A DNA stretch of 64,000 bases, from the NCBI GenBank assembly GCA_025602905.1, contig JAHLKI010000007.1, forward strand, positions 186,001 to 250,000. The letters run 5' to 3'. The notes beneath the pieces were generated by a model that did no database searches, was not told the origin of the DNA, and worked only from the letters and a program-made list of their open reading frames with translations. The first letter of the stretch is position 1; the number at the start of each line of letters is the position of its first letter. The DNA comes from Phlyctochytrium arcticum (lineage: Eukaryota > Chytridiomycota > Chytridiomycetes > Chytridiales > Chytridiaceae). This document shows positions 33,499 through 46,435 of this stretch, in pieces. The position numbers and the translations under genes are program-made.

Positions 33499-36400
33499 TC
33501 ACACAGGGACATCTCTTCCCTCGCCCTTGAGGGAACTCAGCAGCTCCATCGCCTTATTGCCGATGCTGGAAGAGGACGTCTGCCGACTTGACTCCCGCTC
33601 CTCTTTGAGGGCGAGTGGAAGTCGTGCTTTCGTTGGCCGACTCCCAATGCCATTGGCGGATATATTTCCTCGTTTAAGTGACTCCAGTAAGTCATCCATG
33701 GCCAGTTCTCCAGCACCATCCGTCGAAGTTAACGTCAACATTGGCAGGGCCGGAACAAATGTCTGCTTCTCAGAGCGCTTCTTCTTTTGTGCCTCACGAT
33801 CCTTCACAATATATAAACATCAGCTCAGAGTCTAGAGGGTGTGGGGAAAAGATTACGCGCACGTACCTCCATAGCTTTCCGTCGTTTCTCAAGAAGCTCT
33901 TCACGTTCTCTTTCCTTTTTGTTTTCGGCCAATGCTGTCTATAAAAAGGGCCTGGTTTTTAAGAAAAAATCTGGTAAATCTATTACTTCCACGCCAACAT
34001 ACCGTGAACGAGTCTAAAAAGGCGGTAAATATGGGGAAAAAATTCTCGGGGGTGGTCTTCCCCGCATCTTCCCCATAAAATTCAACAGTTTCGCCAAATT
34101 GTCGCAATAGGCTGCGATACTGTTCATCCAAACGAGGGAAGGTGACGTTGGCACTATCTACAAATTGACCCATCACTTGCACAAATTTGTCGTCTTTGTG
34201 TGCGGGATCAGACCTGCTGCGCAGAAGTTCCAGCTCCGTGCGCAGCATGTTCAGTGATCGACGGATCTCTTCCATATCTTCTCCCATACTGGTGAAGGAC
34301 ACTAATTTTCAAGAAGACTGTCAAAAGCAGGCGGTGGGGGAAGTACCGAATATGCTTACCACGCGCGGCCGCGTAAACGTCTTTTATATCCGTAAGAAAC
34401 GCTTTCAGTTTGGGGAATTTGGTGTCGACGGTGCCAGCAATGAAATGAAGCAAAGAAACTTTTCCGGTTGCTTTTGTATTTTGAAGCTGGATTTCAAGCA
34501 TCAGCATGTGCCAATCATTGAATGGCAAATTCCAAAATACCTTGTTGAGACTTGCGATGCGGAAGCCATGAATTTGCCCAATAAAGCTCCCAGCATTTAG
34601 GTAATTACCGATAGTCAAGACAAGCTACAGCCACAATGAGCGTTGGCAACTTCGTGTCCAGGTTATCAGCACGTACCTCTAGGAAACCTGCCCATGACTC
34701 CGAAGTGCGCAGAGACCGGAGGGCCGACAGACACACCGTCATGTCCTGTAAATTCCAATAAAAGATATGAACAATGCTCTTTAACACGACGGATCCCGAT
34801 ATAAGCCCACCTGCTCTAGCGTAGCTACCCGCTCAGAGAATGTTCCGCTGAAGCGCAGGGCTTGCAGTTTTTCGGTGTAGCGATCGACCTTGATCAGCTT
34901 TAACGCACCGACAAGTAAGACCACTGAGTTTCCAATTCTTTAGATTATGGCTCGCACCTCACGTAGGAACGTCTCTGCCTGCCTTAGTGGTCGGCCGTCA
35001 TCTTTGTAGCTTTGTAAGACATGTATCTATGTCAATTATGTCAATGTCCTCAGGATGTCACCCAGCGGGGAGAAATTCCAAAGCAATGACCCACCTCATC
35101 CTTGGTCGGCAAATGTTCCAGCATATGCTTTGCGACAATGTCTGTTATAATACTTTGGTCTCCATTGCTGATCGCGTCCCGAAAATCAGTAGCGGCGAAT
35201 TTCTTCAGTTTTGCCAGAAAAATCACTGTGGAAGGGAGAGAACGCGTTGGTGTTGCACTCATTAGGCAAAGCCGAGACAGTCTTACTGATGTTTTGCGCT
35301 TTTTTCCCCTCAATCAACTCTACTCGCTGGTGTTGCGCCGTTGGTGTGCCTGGTGGAGACCCATTCGCCCCGCTGACCGGTTTCTTCCGCGTGCCAGTGT
35401 CTGCTTTAAGCGCGAACAAACGCTCTGCTTCCCGGAACACGCCCAGTTGTTCCGCTGAGGTTTCAAGATCAGGACTTGACGTATCCTCTGAATCAGGTAG
35501 TTTCGTTTTTAGTGACAGTTTTTTGGCCCAGATGGTCGACTTGATTTCGCTCTCAGGCATCTTGTCCCACTGGAATCGACGGACTTGCGTACATGGCCGG
35601 TATTGCTGCGGACGTTTGGGAAGACCAGCTGAAACAGATGAAGTCAGCAAACTTCATATAAGCCTCGCGCCCCCGAAACGGCGGAAAATGCTGCGCAAGT
35701 CCACTTACCAAGCATTTGCCCTGGTGGAGGCGGCGCGCCCCCGGGAGGTGGCGCTGGTGGTGCTCCAGGTGGGGGAGGGGGAGGGGGTATAGCATTATTT
35801 GGTGGTGGTGGTGGTGGTGGAGGTGGAGGGGGGCCAGTACCCTGTGTGGATTCCAGAACTACCGTGGGAATTAACCCATTGGCACTGGCCACCCTTGACA
35901 ACATGGAGTTGTCAGGGGCCGAGGATAAGAACGATGACCGTTGGGCCAGATCATTGGTAGAGCCGTAGGCAGAGTCAGTGATGGCGGCTGCATAGTTGCC
36001 AGAAGTCACGGCCAGGAGAAGATCGTTCAATTCCTGTGAAAGCGCAGGTGATGAGTTCAATCCTGCAACTCATGGAAGATGTCGCAAAGTCTCTTTACCT
36101 GTCGATGTGTCTCCAGAGCATCGTTATGCTGGGCATAAACGTCATCAAGTCGCCTCTGTAACAGTAATACTGAACTAGAATCTAAGCCTGGGAAAGTTGT
36201 TAAGTTCCTCTCCAGAGAATCTCTTCAATTGCACTTACTCGAGTTTCCAGGCACTGCGCTTTCATGTTGGCGAGTCCCCAAACCTTCCAACTCCTCTAAT
36301 CTTCCTTTTAGCAGTGTGTTCTCCTCGGCAAGATCCTCAGAGATGCCCTCCATCACATCTTCCACAGAAATGTGATACATGTCTGTAAAGCCTGGATCCA

Positions 36401-38489
36401 TCCCATTCCGATCTAGCACAACCTGCGCAATCATGAGGTCCACCAGCCGCATCACTTTGGCTCTGAAAATCCGTAATGAGCAAGGCATATTTTGAAACAA
36501 AGGTTGTACAGCTCAGCTCACCTCGACACAGAATCGATCAGTCGGGCAGGTATCAGAAGATGCTGCAATATGGATATTATATATGCCCGACCGCCTTCAT
36601 TTTCAGCAAAAGACCCCAGTAAAGTATCAAGAAGCTGCTGTGGATCATTGATATCAATCCCGACGACCGCCCCAATATCATCGGCAAATTCTTGGTGATC
36701 TGCATTGGCGCGATACTCAAAGGCATCGACATGCGTCAAAATCTCTACAAATTCCACCGGGGCCCAGGTTCGAAGTCTCTAATTCGTCAAGGGAAGTTTT
36801 GTTGAGAACGCGCAGATAGACACCCGCCTTCATATTATGCATACCTTCAGCACCCGCCCGAACCCGGAGGCCAGCAAGTCATTTCTCAGATGGATACGAT
36901 ACTCCAACTCTTGAGGGATCTCCACAATGAGCCTTAAAAGAGTGACCGCCGATATCTGCGTAGTCAAGTGTAAGAGTAAGGAATAATTCTGTGCGATGAG
37001 ACTGCCTACCAGGAAATCTTTAATGTCCTTCTGCATCTGATCCCGATTTTTCTCCCCAAAGTGCACGACATTGGCCTTCCACTCGCTGCTTGCCCCAACC
37101 GTTGTTCCGAAAATGCCACGAGATTTGATCAGTCCTTCTATTGAGTCAACGAGCCGCCCAAAGGTGTGAAGATCGTCCTTTGCGGCTCGAAAGTAGTCAA
37201 AGGCTCGCATCACCAGACGGTGTCCGCGAGGATATTCCAGAGTTATCAGAGCCAAAAGAAAGTCGGAGGCGGAAGTTCGGGCAGGTAGCAGTGGAGAATC
37301 CAAGGAGAGAATCAGAAGGTTGAGGTAGCTTGGACTGCTCAGTAATTCGGTGATTCCTCGCTATCATCGGTTTCTGTCTTAGGCATGTCCCACGAGCAAG
37401 CAAGGTAAGGGATACTCTCTTACATGATGATTGACCAAAATTTTCAAAATTTTCAACACTTCGGCCTCCGTCTCATAATGTTTAAGCTTTCTAAAGGCAG
37501 ATTTTAGCGGTATGCTTTTCCGGAACAATTGCTTCCTCTTAATATACTCACCGATCAGGTTTGCGGTGCATAGCTTCCAAAAGACTGAAAAGCACTTTGA
37601 GACCGCCATGATCTATGAAAGTCAAAAGCCAACTGTGACAGGGTATCGCGTGAGAAATTCTTAGTAATCGTTTGTAAAAGATTCTAGTGGTACCTAACAG
37701 ACTGACAAGAGCACTGTACCCTCAGCTCAGCTAGTATGTCCCGCAATTGAGGTTGAGCACTCCCGGTCATTGTGCGAGTCATAAGGCCAACAAGTTGGCT
37801 TGTCCGGTTTTTGTGGTGCAATGTTGTGACCGCCGCATTCGCTATATAATCAATATAAAACTGGGGGGCCTTGTCACCTTCGGGGCTCTGGCTTGCTTCC
37901 TGCTTTGCCTTTGTTGTTTTGTACGGTTAGCGTTTCCGGTTGGTAGTAGCGCATCTTACCACCAGCTGCCGAATCAGTTGCATCTTTTTGTCTTTACTCA
38001 ATCGACGCATTGCCTCTCTTTGTCCTTCCCCCATGTCAATGTGCTCCTATCTCGAATGTGAGCATGTGTCATATACTGACGAAGAAGAATATCACGTTCC
38101 CGTACCGCATCCAGGGCCAATTCAAACATTTCCTCGACCGCTGCAAATTCGACGGCACGATCAGGAATGTTGCGGGCCTCCAGTTGTTGAACCTTTTGCT
38201 GCAATGTCACTAGGGCATTCCGCGTATCAGAGTAATCGTAGATGGAGGAGGCAGTATCCAACTGTACTGCATCGGCCGATAATGGGGCATTGAAGATGCT
38301 ACCACTAGACTTGTGCACATTCAGCGTCTTTCGATTGCCCCAACTGCGTCGCCATGTGCCGCCGCCGCTGCTGTTTCTCTCATCGTTTGTCGTGAATGTC
38401 CGCATTGATGATATAGACGAGTAACTGTCGGACCGAGGCATAGCCCCACCTCCTTTCCCATCAGGCGACAATCCCATGGCCGATCTCAT
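33499..38489 (-). CDS. Diaphanous-related formin (GBD/FH3-FH1-FH2-DAD)
   Basis: Rho-regulated actin nucleator that builds unbranched filaments for cytokinesis and polarity. Reading along the minus strand: a Ser-rich N-terminus with a coiled coil (NALVTLQQKVQQLEARN); GBD/FH3 armadillo repeats (KHYETEAEVLKILKILVNHH, SASDFLLALITLEYPRGHRLV, HVDAFEYRANADHQEFAD); a coiled coil (DLAEENTLLKGRLEELEG); an FH1 with runs of up to 11 Pro near 35715-35830; FH2 from FQWDKMPESEIKSTIWAKK through VELIEGKKAQNISKTVSAL to VLTIGNYLNAGSFIGQIHGF; and a DAD-like AMDDLLESLKRGN near the end. Many introns of 50-80 bases. The start is uncertain: 38489 is the first in-frame ATG of this exon, but an upstream exon is possible. 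Confidence 0.9.
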
Positions 38490-38939
38490 TGTTGAAGGTA
38501 TGTCTTGTTGTGTAACGGCCTTGTTTACTGTGCTTGCACTGTCTTGCGGTAGGATGTGAAACTGATTGAGATCTGACTCAAGAACGGCTAGGTCCAAAGG
38601 CCATTACTATCCGGCTCAGATGTCGTTTTCCTCGACTGCCCGCCACTATGGAGGATACTTTGAAAGTCCTGAGTCCTGACTGTACGCTAAGAATTTAATT
38701 TAGCGAGGAAGGGCACGGACCCGAAATTGAGCCCAGGAAGAGCAATGTCCAAACGTGGCTTGGCTGCCAAAGTCCGCTTGCTGACACTTTCTCTCGCGTC
38801 ATGGCATCGGGAATCGGGATCCTCCACAGAATCCATTAACATTTTCTTCGATTTTTTGATCAGGATCACCTTACTTATTTAGATCCTTGGACTATCAGTG
38901 GAGTAAATTAAAAAGAAGAGCCGGAACCCCCCTTAAGCA
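38490..38939. promoter_or_regulatory. Divergent promoter, formin and Sec14-GOLD genes; possible formin first exon
   Basis: The formin frame stays open to about 38597 without an ATG. A separate minus frame with ATGs at 38842 and 38836 (MDSVEDPDSRCHDARESVSKR...) runs to 38687 and could be a first coding exon, but I could not find a clean GT-AG pair joining them in frame. Confidence 0.35.
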
Positions 38940-40572
38940 ATGTCTACGCTTGACCTGGATAACTTGTCAGAAACGCAAAAGACCGACGCAATAGCGCAGT
39001 TTCGCAAGCTACTGACTGAAGAGCAGAATGCTGCCCACGATGATAGAGTAAGTACATAAAACAATGACCAGTAAGTAATTCGAAAGGGTTCGAACTCACT
39101 GCAGAATGTGTAGGAGCTGCTGAGGTTTCTGATTGCCCGACAACTTGACGCTACTCGTGCTCATGAAATGTTGCTTGGGTATCTGCAATGGCGGAAAGAT
39201 GACAAGATTGATGATTTGCCGCTTCCTGGGGTCAATGGAAACCCAGTCATGCAAAATGTACGGGGTTTCGACTGCGTTAAAGATGCAAACTGGGATATGA
39301 AAGCACCCGGTATGCCCGAAGAATACAAATCTTTCTATGACTGCATGGGTAAGGGCCCCGTTGGATGACTTCTGCAGTAGGCAAGACCAACAAAGTATAT
39401 TGCTAGGCGGTGGATGCTTCCATAAAGTTGACAAAGATGGCATTCCCATTTTCATTGAGCGAACGGTGAGGATGATCTCATGGACTTTCCAATTGGATAT
39501 ACTCTGATCGTTCTGTGCCAGGGATACCACGATGTCAAAGGACTAGCAGTGAAATGTCCGACTTCGGTGATGCTGGATTGGCATATCCGTAATAACGAGT
39601 AAGGTCGAGAAAGGTTATTTTAGCGGTCTCGCTAACCTCTCTCATTCAGGTTCATTTTCAATGTTTTGATGCCAGAGTGTTCCAAGAAGAAGGGCGAGCA
39701 CGTTGGGAAGCATATTGTTATATTCGATTGCACCGGCTTGGGGATATGGCAGTTCAACATGACCGGACTGTTCCTGCTGAAAGCTGTTTCAGATTTGGAT
39801 AGTAGAGTGTATCCAGGTAAATATGAAATCTTCCCACCCTTACGAAGCAAATCTGAATAACGACAAAAAAAAAACCATCAGAGCGTCTTGGAAAACTTTT
39901 CATTGTAAACACACCAGGTTCGTCTTACGTGCTAAAACAATATTTTCCACAATTGTAACGCGGCCGGCAGGGTTATTCTCGAAGGCGTGGAACATCATCA
40001 AGGGATGGCTTGACAAGCGCATTTTGGAGAAAATATTTATATGCGGGATTGATTACAAGGAAGTTCTGTTGCAACACGTCGACGCTGAAAATCTACCAGA
40101 CTTCTTAGGGGGCACATGTAAATGCAAGCATATGCCCGGAGGTTGTGTACCATCACCATACCTTGAGCGAACAACCGGCTGTCAACCATCAGACTATGAG
40201 TTCAGTACTACTGTTGGATCTTCAGGTCATGAGTACGAGGTGAATGTACCGGAAGAAGGACTATTAGGAGGCGGCAACATCAAGATGACGTACAAGTTCA
40301 AAACGACCAAAAAGCCTGTTCATTTTGAGCTTCGACATCGGCCGTTGAATGGAGAAGAAATAGTCCTTGTGCCATCTCTCAGTCAGGACAGCCACAAGGA
40401 ACCGTTCCATTCTGAATTGGAAGTGCAGCCTGGAACATATATCTTCAATTGGCAGAAACCTGCGGGCGGCTTCTCCATGTTCAATTCTCTCAGTCTGGAT
40501 TACTCTGTAGATTTGGGATTGGATACTTCCGCTGAGAGCGAACCCAGAGACTCAGTACCAAACGTCGATTAA
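38940..40572 (+). CDS. Sec14-like phosphatidylinositol-transfer protein with GOLD domain
   Basis: CRAL-TRIO lipid-transfer domain followed by a GOLD domain, the layout of animal SEC14L proteins. Predicted to bind phospholipid and act at Golgi or endosomal membranes. Landmarks: DDRELLRFLIARQLDATRAHEMLLGYLQWRKDD (CRAL-TRIO N-terminal helix), a CFHKVDKDGIPIFIERTGYHDVKGL block, HIVIFDCTGLG, then a FIVNTPGLFSKAWNIIKGWLD block across an intron (about 39916-39970, donor GTTCGT), then the GOLD strands MTYKFKTTKKPVHFELR and VQPGTYIFNWQKPAGGFSMF. About six introns. A 222-base gap separates it from the next gene on the same strand. Confidence 0.9.
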
Positions 40573-40794
40573 TTTAAAAATTGGCTTACGGCCGGCTGTA
40601 CATAGATTCAAGCTAGAAATAGTGTTGTTTAAACGTTCTTCCAATAGCAGGGAGAGGCAGATTTTTGATCATTTTGCTTGTCTTGTTCGTCTGACGAGCT
40701 GACGCGCCTTGCTTGCATTTGTCAACAGCGGCATTGACATTCAAAGTAAACAAAACGATTCTTTCTGACACTTCCGTAGCAAGATCCATCTAAG

Positions 40795-42714
40795 ATGTCC
40801 TCCCACAACGTACTGCCGCCTTATCCACCCACCATAAGTCCTCTTCACCTTGAGGAACTGAAAGACCATGCGATCGACTGGGCCCTTGCTCACGGCTTTG
40901 TCGTTCGGCCTCCCCCCGCGATACAGCCTGTAGTTACTTCTACGCCGACAACGTCCCCGGTATCATTGGTCACCCATGCGCCGTTCACTCTCTTCCCCTC
41001 CCCGTTCCCCAAAGAATGCTATCATCAAGCCTTACAGCTTCAACCGCTCTTTAACGCCCTGGTCGAAAATGTGGCAACTGACAAAGAGTTCCTTCGTGAA
41101 ACTCTGGATGAGCTGTCACAGGTGGACGACTTTACTAAAGAATTGTACGAAATATACAAGGCAGTGGAGACGGAAGGCATTTCGCAGTCAATATCTTTGG
41201 GATTGCATCGATCCGACTACATCCTTCACGCGCCAAAAGACATGTCCAAATGTGTTCTTCAACAAGTGGAGCTGAACACGATTGCATCTTCTTTCGCGAG
41301 TCTTTCCCATCGTGCGCATGATCTTCATCAGTAAGCTCCAGCCAACTGCGTTAGTGTGCGTGTCACTCTGGTGCTAATGATTTGCGCAGATTTCTGGCTC
41401 AACGGACCGAGTACTTCAATAGCGCAGACTTGAAATCCCCAGACATAACTCTCTCGAATCTACCCGATAACACCTCAATCACAAGCTTGGCGAAAGGTAT
41501 CGCAAAGGCATGGGAGTTGTATAATGTACCAGCGTACGTAGAAACATTGGAATGTCTTTTGTGGCCAAATTTTCGCTAAACTCCTGGAATCAGGGCCGTT
41601 GTTGTGATGATCGTTCAACCTGGGGAGCGCAACATCTTTGATCAACGGTGGATCGAATACAGTCTCTGGACACAGTAAGCATCCAATCATCAGGTCCAAT
41701 AAACAGTAACTTACCTCGATGCTCCAGTCACAAAATCAAGTTGCTTCGACGCTCCTTGGATGAAGTGCTGGAACAGGCAGAGCTGGTTGGCCCGAACAGG
41801 AACCTCTTTGTGTAGGAACTCGACATTTCTGCAAGTACCGGGCGCTTCAGATGCTGACTTCTATTTGTTTATACAGCGCCGGAACGGAAGTAGCAGTGGT
41901 ATACTTTCGCGCAGGATATGCCCCCACGGACTATCCATCTCGAAAGGAGTGGAATGCTCGCTTACTGATTGAACGATCGCACGCGGTCAAGTGCCCCAAC
42001 ATTGCCTACCACCTTGCAGGCACCAAAAAAGTTCAACAAATTTTGACGAAGCCTAATGTCTTAGAAAGGTAAGAATAGTAGAAGCTATAGATTTTACAAC
42101 ATATCCGTGCTCATTCTTTGACAGATTCATGTCAGACCCGCGACACGTCTCACTCCTCCGAGGGTCTTTCACTGGACTTTATCCACTTGACGACACCCCA
42201 GAAGGAAATGCAGCGGCCAAGATGGCCATGGAAACACCAGAAAAGCTGGTCATGAAGCCACAGCGCGAGGGTGGAGGTACATCACTCTTTCTCAACCCAG
42301 TAGTCATGGGTCGTCTCTAATCATCTTTGCCGCATTCAGGGAACAACATTTATGGGAAAGATATCCCGGGTGCACTCAGTAAGATGAGCAAATCGGAACG
42401 CAATGCGTACATCCTGATGGATCTGATTGAACCACCTCCACTTGAAAACATCATGGTCCGTACAGGCCACTTGATTCGCGGGGAGGTTGTCAGTGAACTT
42501 GGAATCTACGGAATTTGGGTCAGGTAAGTCAAACCTGAGGCTCACTCAACGAGCGCAGGTTCTTAATCAACCCTCCTTCTCTCTGCATAGTGATGGGCCG
42601 GTTGTACATCTCAATGAAAGCGGAGGACATCTTTTGCGCACGAAAGCCGCTTCTTCCCATGAAGGCGGTGTTGCAGCTGGATTTGCAGTATTAGACAGTC
42701 CTTTACTCGTATAG
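40795..42714 (+). CDS. GSS: Glutathione synthetase (eukaryotic type)
   Basis: ATP-dependent ligase joining gamma-glutamylcysteine and glycine, the last step of glutathione synthesis (EC 6.3.2.3), cytosolic. Landmarks: [21 protein letters not shown] helix, [12 protein letters not shown] (substrate loop), [64 protein letters not shown] joined to NNIYG across an intron (the Gly-rich ATP lid), [21 protein letters not shown] and [15 protein letters not shown]. Six exons. ATG at 40795. All expected domains are present and intact. Confidence 0.96.
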
Positions 42715-43007
42715 ACGTTTTGATCAAGATTTCTGTGTACAAATGCTGATACGGAGTTCTGATGCGGAAATGCTATGATACATGTAATCACAGTGCTACG
42801 CTTGTTGAAGACTCCCTCGCCAATACATATTTATTCTCCAGCAGCTATAATCCAAGTATTTTTTAACATGAAAAAATCCGTTGATGACCACTTTTGGGCC
42901 AGATGAAAAAGTCTGCCGTCATGGAGTTCGCGCTCGGAGCTGATCGTGCAAATTCAGCTTGATTTTGAACAGCCCAACAGATCCTTCACTCTACAGCTAA
43001 CGAGAGA

Positions 43008-43930
43008 ATGGCCGGCCGAATGAGGGGCTCACTGTTGAGGAGTAAAGTGGCAACCTTGTGGACACCAACTACTAAAATGAGCTGGCGGTCACATATGAGT
43101 GCAGCAAACCCACACACCAGTCATTCACCCCGATACGACCCAGGACCTATAGAAAGAACGTGTGTCGCAGTATCATCAGCGTTTGGAGCAATCATAGATC
43201 CAACTCGGCAAGGTTGATATTGTCTAATGATGATACTATGGCCAAACTACTGACATTTTCGCCCATCCCACGTAGAGACGGTCGCATACCTGGGTGAGAC
43301 GACTGGCCCAATATTCTTACGTCGTGCACGAGATCACATGCTGAAGGACCAAACCGGCCGACGGATACTGCGAGAACGACCCAATATTAGCTCGCATAGT
43401 ATGGATCTAGATAGATTGAGAAAACTCCCAGATCGTACCTTTGGACGGGAGTATGTCAGATTTCTGGATGGGGAAGGTGTCTCGCCCGATACACGGACGC
43501 CGGTAAGTCCCTTTACCGCACAAGAGTCTGTCGAATGATTTTAAGATCCCTGGGATAGGTCAAGTACATTGCAAATGACGAGTTGGCATATGTCATGCTG
43601 CGATATCGTCAAGTACATGACTTTTGGCACACGCTCACCGGTTTGCCGACTACGATCGAAGCCGAGCTGGCTCTGAAATGGTTTGAGATGATCCAGACGG
43701 GCTTCCCTGTGGCCGCCTTGAGTGCATTTGTGGGCGGGGTGCGGCTTTCTTCCGCTGAACGCGATCACCTATTCCAGGTGTGGGTACCATGGGCAGTACA
43801 ATGCGCTGGCAGTTGCAAATATCTACTCAATATCTATTACGAAGAACATCTGGATCGGCCATTACTTGAGGTGCAGAAGGACCTAGGTTTCATACCACTT
43901 CCAAAAGAGACTTCAGCTGGTATAGTGTAG
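43008..43930 (+). CDS. COQ4: COQ4, ubiquinone biosynthesis protein
   Basis: Matrix-side mitochondrial protein that scaffolds the coenzyme Q synthome; recent work on the human protein ties it to C1 decarboxylation/hydroxylation. Three exons. The first encodes a basic N-terminus suitable for import (MAGRMRGSLLRSKVATLW). Conserved blocks: TVAYLGETTG, LLKDQTGRRIL-type helix, RTFGREYVRFLD, the zinc motif HDFWHTLTGLP..IEAELALKWFE (HDxxH-x11-E), GFPVAALSAFVGG, and WVPWAVQCAG ... LLNIYYEEHLDRPL. Start 43008, after an in-frame upstream region without ATG. Convergent with the eIF2B delta gene. Confidence 0.94.
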
Positions 43931-44126
43931 CTCTCTACCAAATTATGGCATTTTCGCATCAGAACCCCCTAATGTATCATACTCATTCTGCATCCCCATA
44001 TAATCATATAGTATTTAGATCGCAGATCAATTCTGGCTGAAATTTGTTTATCGCGTGGACCGCTCGTGTCAAATTCGAATGATGATTATGCAGATTTGTA
44101 CATATGAAAGAACACTCCGGACCACC

Positions 44127-46293
44127 TCACCCGGTCCGTTCTGATGCCAAACGCGCTATCGTCAATGCACAGGTGCTGGGAACTGTTCCATGTTCACAGA
44201 CCAAGGCTGTCACAAAATGTGCGGGAGTAACATCATAATGCAGATTCAGCAATTTGAGCTTGTCGATGCCTCGCCATGGGGCAATCGCCCCCACCTTTTC
44301 GCTGAGAGAGCCGCTGGGAGATGCATAGAGCGGTTTTTCTGATGGTGCGCGGTTTGACACAGACACCAATTCATCCGGATTTCCTAAAATGGCTTAGAGT
44401 CAGTCTCATAAAAAGTCAGTACTCCAGAAAGCTCAATACCAATTTCGTTCCAAGTAAATGAATCCAAGCGGACCTCCTCCGAGAACTTATAGCTTTCACA
44501 CAACACCACTACGGGCACCTGTAATGCCTTTGCCGCATTGCACACTACTGCGGTTCCAACTCGCGACAAAATAGCACCATTGGCCAGTACTGCGCTGGCG
44601 CCCACAATCACTTTGGTGACCTACGGATTTTGAGCATAAGTAAATGAAAGGATCACGAGAATCTCGGTCTCACCTCCTTCATCAACAAAGGTACCGCGTT
44701 AGAGAGTACATATGTGCATGGGATGCCTGCCCGCACTAATGACTTGAGCATCTCTTTACCTGCAATAGAAGATTAAACAAACGTTGAAGGTTTTGGAAAA
44801 AAATTATTGACATACCCTCCATCTTGGGTCGTCCATCCGCAACAATGACCTTGAACTTTTTACCTCTTGTGTGTGCAGTAATGAGAAGTTGTAGCACAAC
44901 TGACGATCGCGCGTATGTGAGGATAATATCTCCATCCTTGATGGCCTTCTTTTCTTCCAAGGCCTCCTCTGCTATTGCGCGGCCAGCTGTGATAATGCGC
45001 TCAACGATGAATTCGTCAATCTTAGTAATCAGATTTGCTTTTGCCTTGTTAAAAGCGTAAATGGTTATGAATGCAAACTTGTGCAGTAATCATTTTGTGG
45101 CTTACATCTTCGTCAGGGGTATCCGGTGGGGAAATAGATATTTCCTTCTTCAATTCCCTAATTGCTGTTTTCATGCTCGCGGCCAACACTCGGGTGTTGC
45201 TAAGGAAGTCAACTTGCTTGCTGATCACAGATGGAAGGTGTCGCGCAAGTGAGATACCGGGCGGTGTCACATAATCAGCAACAACCTGCGTAAAAAGTTC
45301 AACGCTGATAACTTCATCGGGTAAGAAATGACCTTACCTTTTTGAAAGTTTGCAGCATGGCCATACAACGTGCATTACCACCCGCTATTTTGAATTCCGC
45401 AAAGCGCAGGCCGAGGGTTAGAACCGCAGGATGAATGTTCTCTTGCTTTTTCAGTCTAGCTTGCATGTTATCATGCTTCTCGTATTGCGGCAGATGAGAA
45501 AATAATGGGACAGGTTTGAGGGCGATCTGGCGCTTGACTGGCTGCTGTTTTTGTGCCTTCGATCGCTTCTTGGGATCATCCACCCGCATGAGTGTTGCGA
45601 CACGCAGGGTACTGGCATTTGGTGAGGCTTGTCGCATATCCGGTTGGGCGCTTTGTGCATGGTGTGCTCCAAAACCAGCAGCGGCTGCTTGTCCAGGTTG
45701 AGCACTGCCCCCTCTGACGGGTTTTCCAGGAGCTCCTGTTGTCTTGCGAGCTTCTTTTTCTGCCCGTTGCCGCTCCTACGTCGAAACAATTAGGGACACA
45801 CCGTTGGCTAGCATTCGATCATCCCCGAACCTGCAACGCTCTTCGTTCAGCCTTTGTCATTTCTTTCTGGGATTTGCGGGCCGGGGCTTTCCCTTTCGAT
45901 GGAGTCTCTGAAGCATCATCAGTCCCCTTGTTGGTTGAACCAGAACCGGTATCTGCCGTCGGTCGGGACGCGGAAGACGAGCTAATTTGCATGAACTTGA
46001 TTAACAACAAGATTCGTAGCCATAGAGCAGGTGAGCTGCTTACCCTTGCGAATGTGGCGGCTGACTATCCGAGCTTTCCTTATCCCCTGATTTACCCTTC
46101 TTTCGCTTTCCGTCCTGTAATGGTACGCTCTCTTAGTACTTTGCTCGACGTCGCCTGGGAGATATGCAACCACTCGACAAACCGTATTTTGATCGTCCGG
46201 AATGTCAAAGCCAACTACGACAGATCGTGGAGGTGCATCGCTGTTCCTTATGGGCCCTGCAGCCGAGCCTTTTCCCTTTGGAGTCGAGGCCAT
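44127..46293 (-). CDS. EIF2B4: Translation initiation factor eIF2B subunit delta
   Basis: Regulatory subunit of the eIF2 guanine-nucleotide exchange factor, which senses phosphorylated eIF2 (yeast Gcd2). The N-terminal third is Lys/Ser/Pro-rich (GTDDASETPSKGKAPARKSQKEMTKAERRA). The conserved Rossmann-like C-terminal half shows GGNARCMAMLQTFKK, DFLSNTRVLAASMKTAI, LTYARSSVVLQLL, VIVADGRPKMEG, VIVGASAVLANGAILSRVGTAVV, VPVVVLCESYKFSEEVRLDSFTWNEIG and LNLHYDVTPAHFVTALVCEHG. About nine exons. ATG at 46293 (MASTPKGKGSA). Divergent from the PPR gene by 142 bases. Confidence 0.94.
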
Positions 46294-46435
46294 TTTGCCT
46301 ATATAGATCTGCGAAATTTTGATTTGAGCACCCGCTTGAATCTCATTACAACTGGATGGCACAGTCATCGACCGAGGGTTCAAAATTCCGGTTTCACTCG
46401 ACAGCTTCAAAATCTCTCTACAACGAACGATCAAC

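Noticed and set aside
39080..39105. B-box-like GGTTCGAACTC suggesting a tRNA
   Set aside because: No matching A-box, acceptor stem or cloverleaf nearby; it lies in an intron of the Sec14-GOLD gene.
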